Assembly (NCBI GenBank): GCA_963838035.1
Contig: CAWIPM010000004.1
Span: 1 to 64,000 of the forward strand
Length of the DNA stretch: 64,000 bases
DNA from: CAVVNN01 sp963838035
GTDB lineage: Bacteria > Actinomycetota > Thermoleophilia > Solirubrobacterales > 70-9
Reading direction: 5' to 3'
Made by a program: the position numbers and the translations under genes. Each line of letters starts with the position of its first letter. The first letter of the stretch is position 1. The notes beneath the pieces are model-generated. The model had not been told where the DNA came from. It made no database searches and saw nothing but the letters and a program-made list of their open reading frames with translations. This document shows positions 9,145 to 17,695 of this stretch, one piece after another.

Positions 9145-10054
9145 GTGATCGACATCGGCACCAACTCGGCGCGACTGCTGATCGCCGATGTCGCCGGGGA
9201 GCAGGTGACGGAGGTCGAGCGGCGCAGCACCGTGACCCGGCTGGGCCGCGGCGTCGACCTCTCGGGGCAGCTCTCGGCCGAGGCGATCGAGGCCGCCTGC
9301 GAGGCGATCGCCGAGTACGTGGCGATCTATCGCGAGGCCGGCGTCGACGCGATCAGGGCGATCGCCACCAGTGCCGTGCGGGACGCCTCCAACGGCAGCG
9401 CCTTCGTCGCCGAGCTGCGCGAGCGCTTCGCGCTCTCGGCCCGCGTCCTGGACGGCGAGGAGGAGGCCCGGCTGACCTATCTCGGCGCCGCCTCCGAGCG
9501 CTCGCTCGCCGAGCCCACGCTGGTGGTCGACATCGGCGGCGGCTCGACCGAGCTGATCGTCGGCGCCGGCGAGGAGATCGCCTTCCACGCCTCGCTGCAG
9601 GCCGGAGTCGTCCGGCACACCGAGCGCCACATCGCCTCCGATCCTCCCACGGCGGCGTGAGCTGGAGGCCCTCGCGGCCGATGTCCGCGGCCTGATCGAG
9701 GCCGCCGTCGCCGAGCGCCCCGCTGCCAGGGCGAGCGCCGGGATCGCCGTCGCCGGCACCCCGACATCGCTCGCCGCGATCGAGATGGAGCTGGAGCCCT
9801 ACGACCCGGCGCGGGTCCACGGCCACATCCTCTCCCTCCCCTCGATCCAGCGGATGCTCTCCCAGCTCGCCTCGGTCCCGCTGGCGGAGCGAGCCGAGAT
9901 CGCCGGAATGCACCCCGACCGCGCGCCGACGATCGTCGCCGGCGTCGTGATCCTGATCGAGACGATGCGCGCCTTCGACCTCGAGCGGATCGAGGTCTCC
10001 GAGCACGACATCCTCTACGGCGCCGCGATCTCCGCTGCTTTGGAATGCGGGTAA
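9145..10054 (+). pseudogene. ppx: Ppx/GppA-type exopolyphosphatase, interrupted by one frameshift
   Basis: Ppx/GppA enzymes of the actin-like ATPase fold hydrolyse polyphosphate or pppGpp. The GTG start gives MIDIGTNSARLLIADV, the phosphate-1 loop of the family. VVDIGGGSTELIVG is the second glycine-rich phosphate-binding loop. The frame ends at 9660 after HIASDPPT. It resumes in another frame with RELEALAADVRGLIEA and runs to the natural C-terminal motif (VSEHDILYGAA) and stop at 10054. The total length of 910 nt is one more than a multiple of three, which fits a single extra base near 9646-9656. If the shift is real the protein loses its second half; a sequencing error would give a normal enzyme of about 300 residues. 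The gene is divergent from the initiator tRNA. Confidence 0.85.
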
Positions 10055-10386
10055 ACCCTGACCCCAGCACCGTGGGAACTGCCGCGTACCGTATGGACAG
10101 TCGCCCTCTCTCCGACAGGACATTTGGGCAAGGCCACCAACCGAACCCATAAAAGTTGGTAGATTCCTAATACCGATTTGTCAGTATGGGGTTTGCGCCA
10201 GACTAGACGCGGCGGATAGTCGCCTCGGATAATCGGCTCACCGGGGAAGAGGTGGGGAGTGATCCCTATCGAGATCCTGGAACAGGGTTCGGGCGATTGC
10301 CGCATCATGGCGCCTCCCGCCGTCTGAGCCCACCAAATACACTGGTCCCTGAAGACGTACCCCTGCCCGTCCTGAGGGACCAGCTT
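10055..10386. other. Intergenic region with a possible small RNA ahead of a terminator
   Basis: No protein gene is supported. Near the right end an 8-bp stem TGGTCCCT/AGGGACCA (10343-10350 with 10375-10382) encloses a 24-nt loop and lies 4 bp before a strong rightward terminator. That is more structure than expected for a spacer and suggests a short structured RNA, or the 3' end of the ppx transcript. No known RNA family was recognised: I looked for SRP, RNase P, tmRNA and 6S signatures. Confidence 0.35.
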
Positions 10387-10425
10387 GAATCGGCCGCCCC
10401 AATGTGGGCGGCCGATTCTTGTTAT
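10387..10425 (+). terminator. Intrinsic terminator
   Basis: A perfect 13-bp stem GAATCGGCCGCCC / GGGCGGCCGATTC (10387-10399 with 10406-10418) has a 6-nt loop and is followed on the plus strand by TTGTTAT. The minus-strand side lacks a T tract, so it acts on rightward transcripts: ppx or a small RNA. Confidence 0.85.
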
Positions 10426-10474
10426 GGAGAGGCTGCCGCGCCCCGGCCTGACCGGTGGGCCCGAACCCGGCTCT

Positions 10475-12092
10475 CTAAGCCAAATTCGACTTGCGCGGAT
10501 AGACGACCTCGGGGTCGGTCAGGACGTTGACCAGGGTCGGCCGCCCCGACTCGAAGGCCCGCTCCAGCGCCGGCAGCAGCTCGATCCGGCTCGCGCACGA
10601 GGATGCCGTCGCAGCCCAGCGCCTCGACCATCTGGTCGTAGCGCGTCTCGGGTCTCAGCTCTGCCGCCACCGAGTATCCGTAGAGGAATTTCATCGGGTG
10701 ATGCTCGAGGGCCCAGATGCCGTTGTTGCCCATCACTCCGACCACGCCGAGACCGTGACGCGCCATTGTGTCGAACTCCATCCCCGCAAAGCCGAAGGCG
10801 CCGTCCCCGAGCAGCAGGCAGACCTGGCGATCCGGGTGGGCGACCTTGGCGCCAATCGCCTGCCCCGGCCCGGCGCCGAGGCAGCCGAACGGCCCCGGGT
10901 CCATCCAGCAGCCGGGCTCATAGGTTTCGATGAAGCGGCCCGCGTAGGAGACGAAGTCACCGCCGTCGCCGACCACGATCGCGTCGCGGTCGAGCACCTC
11001 CCCCAGCTCCTTGTATACCCGGACGGGGTGCAGCGGCGAGCGTGTGTCGTACAGCTCGAGCTGCTCCGCGGCCCGCTTTTCCGTCTCGACCCTGCGCAGC
11101 TCCTCCAGCCAGATTCCGGTGCGCGGCTCTTCCCCCGCCGCCACGTCGCGGATCGCGGCCAGGGTGACCGCGATGTCGCCGACCAGGTCGACCTCGGGCT
11201 CCCGGTTCGCAACCAGGGCGTTGGGCGCCACGTCCAGCCGGACGATCTTGGTATCCGCGCCGAAGCTGCTGCCGAAGCCGAGCCGGAAGTCCATCGGCAC
11301 GCCGACCACGAGCGCCACGTCGGCCCCCTGCAACCCGACGCTGCGAGCGCGGCTGAAGGCGAGCTCATGGTCGGCGGGAAGGCAGCCTCGACCCAGCCCG
11401 TTGAGGAAGACGGGGATGCCGAGCGACTCGGCGAGGATCTGCAGTTCGCCCTCCCCGTGGCTCCAGTAGAGGCCGGTGCCGGCCATGATCACGGGCCGCT
11501 CGGCGGCGGCAAGCAGGTCGCCCGCCTCCTCCACGCCGGGCGCCGGATGCACCGCGGTGAACGGCGGCGGCTCAGGAATATCCAGCTCGGCCTCGGTGAA
11601 GACGACGTCGAGCGGGTAGTCGACGAAGGTCGGGCCCGTCGGGGCGGTGAGCGCGAGGTCGAGCGCGTCCGCGGTCACGGCGGCGATCCGCCCGGGCTCC
11701 TTCACCGTCGCCGCAGACTTGAGCAGCGGCGAGACGAAGGGCAGGTGGTCGATCTCCTGCAGCGAGCCCGAGCCCCAGCGCAACTCCGGCGCCCGCCCGC
11801 CCAGCGCGCACACGGGCGAGCCGTTGGCCTGCGCGCTGGCAATCGCGCTGACGCCGTTGGTTACGCCCGGCCCCGCGGTCAGCGCCGCGACCCCTATCCG
11901 GCGGGTCGCCTTCGCAAACCCCTCTGCAGCGAACACGGCCGACTGCTCATGTCGGACGTCGATCAGCTCGATCCCCTCCTCGCGGCAGCCATCGTAGATC
12001 GAGAACAGGTGGCCTCCAGAGAGCGTGAACAGGTTGCTGACCCCGCGCGAGGCGAGCGTCTTCGCCACCAACCGCCCCCCATGGACCTCCAT
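10475..12092 (-). CDS. Thiamine-diphosphate-dependent enzyme (acetolactate synthase/oxalyl-CoA decarboxylase-like), frameshifted near its end
   Basis: This ThDP enzyme acts on 2-keto acids or acyl-CoA. The N-terminal pyrimidine-binding domain has the activating Glu in DVRHEQSAVFAAEG and the glycine-rich AALTAGPGVTNGV. A central domain follows, then the C-terminal pyrophosphate-binding motif GDGAFGFAG...GNNGIW (GDG-N). The ATG at 12092 starts MEVHGGRLVAKTLA. The longer frame to 12272 runs over the tRNA-Leu gene and is excluded. After GCDGILVREPD (about 10590) the frame breaks; the other frame reads LLPALERAFESGRPTLVNVL and stops at 10475. One extra base explains this. Motifs do not separate acetolactate synthase from related decarboxylases, and no small regulatory subunit gene lies nearby, so the substrate is open. 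Confidence 0.8.
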
Positions 12093-12139
12093 TGGCGACG
12101 AGCCTATAGGAGCATTCGAGCGACGGTTACCATCGCTCT

Positions 12140-12225
12140 GCCCGGGTGGCGAAACTGGCAAAAGCGGCGCCCTTAAAAGGCGCTGCCCCTTCGGGGGCTT
12201 GCGGGTTCGAGTCCCGCCCCGGGCA
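12140..12225 (+). tRNA. tRNA-Leu (anticodon UAA)
   Basis: An 86-nt cloverleaf with acceptor stem GCCCGGG/CCCGGGC and discriminator A. The anticodon loop is CTTAAAA within stem GCGCC/GGCGC. The long variable arm TGCCCCTTCGGGGGC is typical of class II leucine tRNAs, and the T-loop is TTCGAGT. CCA is not encoded. It lies 47 bp from the divergent ThDP enzyme gene. Confidence 0.95.
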
Positions 12226-12284
12226 CTCTCAGCGCCGGGTAGAAGGGGGCATAAAAGTTGTGACGACCGCAACTACTTCGCTGC

Positions 12285-12290
12285 TACGGT
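12285..12290 (+). promoter_or_regulatory. Candidate -10 element (TACGGT) of the sigma-factor gene
   Basis: GCTACGGT ends 41 bp upstream of the sigma-factor start. The same TACGGT hexamer sits at fixed short distances before other genes in this window (50167, 55024). A TTGTGA/TGACGA stretch further upstream could be a -35, but its spacing (18-21 bp) is loose. Confidence 0.4.
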
Positions 12291-12331
12291 GTCTCTACCC
12301 ATAGAAACAACGCCTTCCCTGGAGAGAGAGC

Positions 12332-13843
12332 TTGGAGGCATCCGCACTAACGCACGCCAGTCAACGCGGACTGCTAGCCCGGCGCTCTCCTCTGCTCAAG
12401 CTCCAAGGCGACGAACGGCTGATCGCGATGGCGCGGAGCGGCAACGCCGGCGCCTTCGAAACTATCGTCGACCGCTACCAGGGTCGATTGCTTGGCTTCT
12501 GCCGCCAGATGCTGAACTCGACCGAGGACGCCGAAGACGTCATGCAGGAGGTCTTCGTCAACGCCTACCGGGCGATGCTCGCCGACGAGCGTGAGATCAA
12601 CCTGCGGCCATGGCTCTACCGGATCGCCCGCAACCGCTGCCTCAACCACCTGCGCAAACCGACCGCCGACGCCCAGGAATCGATGGACATGGTTCCGGCC
12701 GTCGAAGCCTCTTCGACCGCGGAGAAGGTCCACAACCGCGAGGAGTTCCGCCAGCTCCTCACCGACGTCAGCAAGCTCCCTGAGACACAGCGCTCCGCCC
12801 TGCTGCTGCGCGAGATGGACGCCCTCTCCTATGAGGAGATTGCCCAGGCGATGGACACCAGCGTGCCGTCGGTCAAGTCGCTCCTGGTCAGGGCGCGGAT
12901 ATCCCTTGCCGAGGCAAGCCAGGCGCGGCAGCTCACCTGCGGCGAGGTCCGGCTCGAGCTGGCCGAGGCCGCCGAGGGCCTGCGCAAGGTCTCGGGCTCG
13001 GTGCGCCGGCATGTCCGCGACTGCGATGAGTGCTCCGATTTCCGCTCCCAGGTCCGCTCCAACGAGAAGGCTCTCGCGGCGCTGTTTCCGGTCGGGCCGC
13101 TGATCGCCCTCAAGGTCTTTATCGCTTCCAAGCTCGGCTTCGGCGGGGCCGGCGCCGGTGGCGGAGGCGCTGCCGCCGCGGGCGCGAGCGCCACCGGAGC
13201 GACCGCAACCAGCGCCGGTGCGGTGGGGACGGTCAGCGCGGCGATCGGGGGCAGCGGCGCGGCGGGCGGCATCGGCGCGGCGATCGGGACAAAGGCGGTC
13301 GCTGGAGTTGTGACCGCCGCGGTGATCACCGCCGGCGCGGTCGAGGTCAAGCAGAACGAAGTCCAGTCCGCCGCGGAGCACAAGACACCGGTGGCAAAGG
13401 TCAGCACCCGCGGCCGCAGGGCGCCGGCACTGACCCAGGCACGTGTCGTTAAACCGTCCTCGACCGCCCAGGCAGCGTCGGTGGAAGCGCCGCCTCAGGC
13501 GCCGCCGGCCGAACCGGTGCAACCCGCCCCGGCGCCGACGGTCGAAGGGGCGCCCACCGGCGAAGGAGCCGGGCAGTCCAACGCGACGGGCGGCAATGGC
13601 TCGAGCGGAGCGACGGGCGAACAGGGGGTTACCGGCGGGGCACCCTCGTCCCCTGGCGTACACGGGTCCGGCGGCACCGTGGTGGTCACGGTCGGCGGCG
13701 CGCCACCGGAATCAACCCCGCCACCGGAATCAACCCCACCGCCGAGCAGCACTCCGCCCGCCGAATCGACGCCCCCGCCCCCGCCAGCCGGGTCGGGCGC
13801 GGCGCCGGTCGACGAAGACTCGGCCCCGCCTGCCGGGCCCTGA
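12332..13843 (+). CDS. ECF sigma factor fused to a zinc-finger, Gly/Ala-rich hydrophobic segment and Pro-rich tail
   Basis: A 503-residue protein starting at TTG after GGAGAGAGAG. Residues 41-110 hold sigma region 2 (DAEDVMQEVFVNAYRAM). Residues 145-195 hold region 4 (ALSYEEIAQAMDTSVPSVKS). Next comes an anti-sigma-like zinc site: C203 and H227-x3-C231-x2-C234 (HVRDCDEC). A Gly/Ala-rich stretch (271-335) includes a likely membrane segment, AVAGVVTAAVITAGAVEV, then about 150 residues rich in Pro/Ser/Thr/Gly with repeated PPESTPP units. Known ECF sigma factors are controlled by separate anti-sigma proteins with the same zinc motif. Here sigma and anti-sigma-like parts are one chain, which suggests a membrane-held sigma factor with an outer tail, perhaps freed by proteolysis. 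That mechanism is inference. The next gene is convergent. Confidence 0.85.
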   Translation: MEASALTHASQRGLLARRSPLLKLQGDERLIAMARSGNAGAFETIVDRYQGRLLGFCRQMLNSTEDAEDVMQEVFVNAYRAMLADEREINLRPWLYRIARNRCLNHLRKPTADAQESMDMVPAVEASSTAEKVHNREEFRQLLTDVSKLPETQRSALLLREMDALSYEEIAQAMDTSVPSVKSLLVRARISLAEASQARQLTCGEVRLELAEAAEGLRKVSGSVRRHVRDCDECSDFRSQVRSNEKALAALFPVGPLIALKVFIASKLGFGGAGAGGGGAAAAGASATGATATSAGAVGTVSAAIGGSGAAGGIGAAIGTKAVAGVVTAAVITAGAVEVKQNEVQSAAEHKTPVAKVSTRGRRAPALTQARVVKPSSTAQAASVEAPPQAPPAEPVQPAPAPTVEGAPTGEGAGQSNATGGNGSSGATGEQGVTGGAPSSPGVHGSGGTVVVTVGGAPPESTPPPESTPPPSSTPPAESTPPPPPAGSGAAPVDEDSAPPAGP

Positions 13844-13846
13844 GCC

Positions 13847-14770
13847 CTACCCCAGGCCGATCACTTTTAGCCGTCGCATCAGACAGGTGCCCGCGAACTT
13901 CCGCGTGTCCTCCAGCGAATAGCCGAACAGCTCCCAGTCTTCGACGTCCTCGGCCCAGGGGGGCGAGAGCACGCCGTCGGCGATCGGCAGCGATTCCTCC
14001 AGCGTGCGCTGGATCGCCGTCTTGTAGCGCTCGTCTTCACGGGCCTTGTCGCGGAGGAAGACCGAGCCGAAGGCGACGTGGCGGTGCTCGTCGCGGGCGA
14101 CATTCTGGAAGCCCTCGACAAAGGCGGGTAGCGTCCCTTCGCGTTCGTTGAAGTCCATGATGAAGTGCTGCCCGGTGAGGGCCAGCATCCCCTCGATCAC
14201 CATGTGGTAGATGGTGATCGCCTCGACCAGGGCCTCGGTGTCCTCGGGCTCTACCGAGAGGCGATCGGTGCGCTTCTTCAACATCTCGTCGAACAGCCGG
14301 CTGAAATTCTCGTTGAGGTGCCCGGAGGTCTCGCTCAGCATCTCGGTGAGACCGTTGGCTTCGAGCACGCCCACCTCGCTGTAGAAACGCTCGAAGAAGC
14401 GCACGTGGCGTGCCTCGTCGGCGATCTGCGTGCAGAGAAAGATCTTTTCGTCCTCGGTGGGCGCGGCGCGCATGATCGGCCCCAGCTCCTCGGCCACCTT
14501 CTGCTCGCCGATGAAGAAAGATGAGAGTCCGTACATGCGCTGAAAGCGCTCTTCCTCGCTGATCCGCTCATGCCAGTCCTCGCGGTCGCGGCTGAAGTCG
14601 AGCTCCTGCGTTTGCCACTGCTGGCGCTCCCAGAGCAGGTAGAGCTGCTTGGCGTCGAGCAGCTTGACGTCGGCGGTGCGGTCGGCGGCCTCGATCAGGG
14701 CCGGGTCGGTAGTCGCCTGGTAGTCGGCTCGCTCGGTCCGCGACTCTGTCCGGGTCGTCTCAGATGGCAT
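13847..14770 (-). CDS. R2-like ligand-binding oxidase (R2lox family)
   Basis: This ferritin-like di-metal protein of 307 residues is related to the ribonucleotide reductase R2 subunit. R2lox proteins bind a Mn/Fe centre plus a fatty-acid-like ligand and form a Val-Tyr ether cross-link; their physiological substrate is unknown. All six metal ligands are visible: E89, E119/H122 (DEARH), E193 (VIEGM) and E228/H231 (DEHRH). Both cross-link residues are in the expected places: V92, three after the first Glu, and Y188, five before the fourth ligand. The match to the mycobacterial Rv0233 pattern (FTRDRADW, VEGMLALTG), recalled from memory, is close. The ATG at 14770 overlaps the end of the upstream hydrolase by 11 bp, so it is the last gene of a four-gene operon. 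Classical NrdB is a weaker alternative. Confidence 0.8.
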   Translation of the reverse strand: MPSETTRTESRTERADYQATTDPALIEAADRTADVKLLDAKQLYLLWERQQWQTQELDFSRDREDWHERISEEERFQRMYGLSSFFIGEQKVAEELGPIMRAAPTEDEKIFLCTQIADEARHVRFFERFYSEVGVLEANGLTEMLSETSGHLNENFSRLFDEMLKKRTDRLSVEPEDTEALVEAITIYHMVIEGMLALTGQHFIMDFNEREGTLPAFVEGFQNVARDEHRHVAFGSVFLRDKAREDERYKTAIQRTLEESLPIADGVLSPPWAEDVEDWELFGYSLEDTRKFAGTCLMRRLKVIGLG

Positions 14771-15473
14771 GGGTCTCTCCCGGTTGCAGGATGACAGCCC
14801 CGGCTGGGGTCTGCGCCTCAACGTCTGCCTTGAATGCCGCCGAGTCCGTGGCGATCGGCGGGAAGGTGTCGTAGTGCATCGGGATCACCGTCTTCGCGCC
14901 GCTCAGCTCGACCGCGACGACCGCGTCGTGGCGGTCCATCGTGTAGTGGCCGCCGATCGGCAGCAGGGCGACGTCGAGCGGGTTGCGCTCGCCGATCAGC
15001 TTCATGTCCCCGAATAGGCAGGTATCGCCTGCGTGGTAGACGGTGACGCCGCCGATCGAGATCACCAGGCCTGCCGGAGTGCCCGTTACGGTGCCGGGAG
15101 TCGGGCTGTAGGGAGCGTCGGCGGAGCCGGCGATCGTGCTCGTGTGCCAGGCGGGGACGAGCTTGATCCACCCCCAGTCGAACCTCACCGTGCCGCCGAG
15201 GTTCGGGTCGTGGACCTTCTCCACCCCTTGCTCCTGGAGCCAGTTGGCGATCTCGACGATCGCCACGCAGTCCGCCCCGGTGCGGGTGGCGACGCCGACC
15301 GCATCGGCCATGTGATCGACGTGGCCGTGGGAGATCGCGATGCAGGTCGGCTCGACCTCCTCGGCCGTGGCAACCGCGGCCGGGTTGTTGGGCTTGAGGA
15401 ATGGGTCGATCAGGACCCGCGCCTCTCCCTCGCTCAGCTCGAAGCACGAATGCCCGTGGAATCGAATCTCCAT
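14760..15473 (-). CDS. UPF0173-type metal-dependent hydrolase (metallo-beta-lactamase fold)
   Basis: A 237-residue single-domain hydrolase. The zinc motif SHGHVDH is at residues 48-54, and HAGDT plus the downstream PIGGHYTM and PMHYDTFP motifs are typical of the UPF0173/YtkL branch. The natural substrate of the family is not established; some relatives hydrolyse phosphodiesters or lactones. It starts directly at the stop of the upstream 109-residue gene and overlaps R2lox downstream, so the three are co-transcribed. The start MEIRFHGHSCFEL is the canonical N-terminus. Confidence 0.88.
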   Translation of the reverse strand: MEIRFHGHSCFELSEGEARVLIDPFLKPNNPAAVATAEEVEPTCIAISHGHVDHMADAVGVATRTGADCVAIVEIANWLQEQGVEKVHDPNLGGTVRFDWGWIKLVPAWHTSTIAGSADAPYSPTPGTVTGTPAGLVISIGGVTVYHAGDTCLFGDMKLIGERNPLDVALLPIGGHYTMDRHDAVVAVELSGAKTVIPMHYDTFPPIATDSAAFKADVEAQTPAGAVILQPGETHAI

Positions 15474-15803
15474 TCAGCCCTCTCCTTTTGTGTCTGTCGT
15501 TCCCGCTAGCTCCTCCCGCAGCGCCCAGCCGACCGCGACCCCGACCATCATCCCCATCCTCGCCTCCTCGGCGAGCAGCGCCCGCACGGCGGCGATCCGC
15601 TCGTCGGGATCGGGGGCGGTCGCGGCCTTCAGCGCCTCTGCCTCGTGCGGCTCTCCGAACCAGCCTCCCTCGGCGAGCGCGGCGGCGAGGACCCGCTGCA
15701 GCTGCGGCGCGGCGCGCGCCACGATTCGCTCGGCCTCGCCGAAGCGCTCGGCGTCGAGCAGGCCTTCGATCGCGGCGTCGAGCTCCTTGTCGCTGGGTGC
15801 CAC
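15474..15803 (-). CDS. Hypothetical protein of 109 residues
   Basis: A soluble, helix-rich, Ala/Glu-rich protein (DAAIEGLLDAERFGEAERIV) that I do not recognise. The repeated hydrophobic/charged spacing suggests tetratricopeptide-like or HEAT-like helices, too short for a firm call. Stop and start are shared with the UPF0173 hydrolase downstream, and the rhomboid-like gene lies 12 bp upstream, so it belongs to the same leftward operon. The codon use is that of the neighbours. Confidence 0.75.
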   Translation of the reverse strand: MAPSDKELDAAIEGLLDAERFGEAERIVARAAPQLQRVLAAALAEGGWFGEPHEAEALKAATAPDPDERIAAVRALLAEEARMGMMVGVAVGWALREELAGTTDTKGEG

Positions 15804-15815
15804 CAGTTTCAGAGC

Positions 15816-16586
15816 CTAATCGGCGGGGCGAAGGGTGGCGGCGGCGAGGCCGGCGAGGCCGCCGACGGCGCCGCCGACCAGGCCGGCGAAGACATCGGCG
15901 GTGGGGGCGAAGATCGGCAGCGCGAGCAGGACCACCGCCGCGACGACCACGCCGATCAGGTCGTACTCGGCATCGATTGCGTGGTGGGCCTCTGAGCGCC
16001 TGATCGCGAACCAGGCGGCGACCGCTCCCAGCGCCACCCCGTTGCCGCCGGCGATCACGGTGATCTCGCCCTGGCCATGGGCGATCCCGCCGGCCACGAT
16101 CATTCCCAGCGAGCCGCAGGCGACCAGCAGCAGGCCGGTGGCGGCGCTGCCGAGCCGACGCTCCAGCGAGGTCGAGAAGATCGCGAGGCCGACGGCGACG
16201 ACGAAGAGGTAGCCGACGTCGACATAAGCGAACGGGGCGGTGAGGAATCGCCACCAGCCGCCGGCGTAGGGGACGATCAGCCCGCCGAAGGTGGAGAGCC
16301 CGTCGCCGGTCGCCTTCTGGAGCAGCAGGAGGGTGGCGGATCCGAGGATCACGGTCATCGTCGCGTAGGGCCGCCGCACAGGAGGATCGCCGCCTCCCCT
16401 GCGGGCAAGGAAGCTCGGCCGCCGGCGCCGCGAGGGCTTCGCCTCCAGAGCATCGCCGCGACGCTCCAGCTTCGGGGCCCGCTTGCGCAACCGCGCCCCG
16501 CAATACGGGCACTCGGTGACGTAGGGACTGACCTCGGAGCCGCAGTTCTTACAGATGACGCTGAGCTCAGTCTCGCTCATGGTCAT
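15816..16586 (-). CDS. Zinc-ribbon plus rhomboid-like membrane protein, apparently without protease residues
   Basis: A 256-residue protein. The N-terminus has a zinc ribbon, CKNCGSEVSPYVTECPYCG. It is followed by a basic linker and six or so hydrophobic segments arranged as in rhomboid proteins (YAGGWWRFLTAPFAYVDVGY). Active rhomboid proteases need Ser in GxSG and a late His. Here the corresponding places read GGNGVALG and DVFAGLVGGAVGG, so both residues appear replaced. That would make it a pseudoprotease of the iRhom/derlin kind. The start is at one of two close ATGs (16586 or 16580). It is first in the operon with the 109-residue protein, the UPF0173 hydrolase and R2lox. Confidence 0.7.
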   Translation of the reverse strand: MTMSETELSVICKNCGSEVSPYVTECPYCGARLRKRAPKLERRGDALEAKPSRRRRPSFLARRGGGDPPVRRPYATMTVILGSATLLLLQKATGDGLSTFGGLIVPYAGGWWRFLTAPFAYVDVGYLFVVAVGLAIFSTSLERRLGSAATGLLLVACGSLGMIVAGGIAHGQGEITVIAGGNGVALGAVAAWFAIRRSEAHHAIDAEYDLIGVVVAAVVLLALPIFAPTADVFAGLVGGAVGGLAGLAAATLRPAD

Positions 16587-16671
16587 CCGAGGATAACCGC
16601 CCCGTCCCAACCGCCCGTCTCCGTCGCCGGTGGCATACTGCGAGCGCACCCGTCTTCGAGGAGGAACCAGC

Positions 16672-17592
16672 GTGGAGTTGAAGAGCCTGACCGAGCAGAA
16701 ATCGCTTCTTGCGACCCTGCCGCCCGGCAAACGCGCCCGGCTGCACCGGCTTTTGTTCGAGTTCGGTCCCGGCAACGGGACGCTGATGCTGTTGCCGATC
16801 GACCAGGGCATAGAGCACGGCCCCCGAGACTTCTTCCCCAACCCCGCCTCCAAGGACCCCGATTACCAGTTCCGCCTCGCAGCGGAGGCCGGCTACTCGG
16901 CTCTCGCCTGCCAGATCGGGATGGCGGAGAAGTACTACCCCGACTACGCCGGCCGGGTGCCGCTGATCCTCAAGGTCAACGGCAAGACCGACGTCCCCTC
17001 CTCCGCCCGGGCGCTCTCGACCTGCAACGCCAGCGTCGAGGACGCGGTGCGGCTCGGCGCCGACGCGGTGGGCTACACGCTCTATGTCGGCTCGCCGCGC
17101 CAGGATGAGGACCTCGCCCAGCTGCGCGGGGTGCGCCAGGACTGCGACCGCTACGGGATGCCGCTCGTCGTCTGGTCCTACCCCCGCGGCGAGGCGATCG
17201 ACGCCAAGGGCGGTGCCGGCTCCTTCTACGCGATCGACTACGCAGCGCGGATGGCGATGGAGATGGGCGCCGACGTGGTCAAGCTCAACATGCCGAAGAT
17301 CGACCCTGAAAAGGACAAGGACGCCCCGGCCCCCTACAACGGGATGGAGGTCGACGAGGCGGAGGCGATTCGCCACTGCGTCGAGTCGGCCGGCCGCGCT
17401 CTGGTCGTTCTCTCCGGCGGCTCAAAGGTCGACGACGAGACCGTCCTAACTCACTGCCGCGAGATCATGGAGGCGGGCGGCTCGGGCGTCATCTTCGGCC
17501 GCAACGTCTGGCAGCGCGAGTGGAACGACGCGCTGGAGATCATCGCCCAGATCAAGGAGACGCTGCTCTCGAGCGTGCGCCGCGTCCCGTAG
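16672..17592 (+). CDS. Class I fructose-bisphosphate aldolase (DhnA type)
   Basis: Cleaves or forms fructose-1,6-bisphosphate through a Schiff base, in glycolysis/gluconeogenesis. The protein has 306 residues. The Schiff-base lysine is K204 in GADVVKLNMPK. Phosphate-binding features include VLSGGSK and GVIFGRNVWQ near the C-terminus. LPIDQGIEHG near residue 42-50 is typical of the DhnA/archaeal-type branch. The GTG at 16672 is preceded by a strong GAGGAGGAA ribosome binding site at about 16658-16666. It is divergent from the rhomboid-like operon, with the promoter region between 16587 and 16660. Class II zinc-dependent aldolase is ruled out by the motifs. Confidence 0.92.
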   Translation: MELKSLTEQKSLLATLPPGKRARLHRLLFEFGPGNGTLMLLPIDQGIEHGPRDFFPNPASKDPDYQFRLAAEAGYSALACQIGMAEKYYPDYAGRVPLILKVNGKTDVPSSARALSTCNASVEDAVRLGADAVGYTLYVGSPRQDEDLAQLRGVRQDCDRYGMPLVVWSYPRGEAIDAKGGAGSFYAIDYAARMAMEMGADVVKLNMPKIDPEKDKDAPAPYNGMEVDEAEAIRHCVESAGRALVVLSGGSKVDDETVLTHCREIMEAGGSGVIFGRNVWQREWNDALEIIAQIKETLLSSVRRVP

Positions 17593-17695
17593 CTGCACTG
17601 CGCCTGGCGTAATTGCCGAGTGAGGAAGAGCGGAGCTGATGGCTCTGCCGCTGAGCTTGGGGGGAGAGTAAGCCCGCCCCTCGGCTTGAGGGTGT

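Noticed and set aside
10527..12176. 549-codon plus-strand frame opposite the ThDP enzyme
   Set aside because: Antisense shadow with no recognisable domain; the minus strand has clear ThDP motifs.
10422..12272. ThDP enzyme start at 12272 as given by the longest frame
   Set aside because: The extension is the antisense of tRNA-Leu; the conserved protein starts at 12092.
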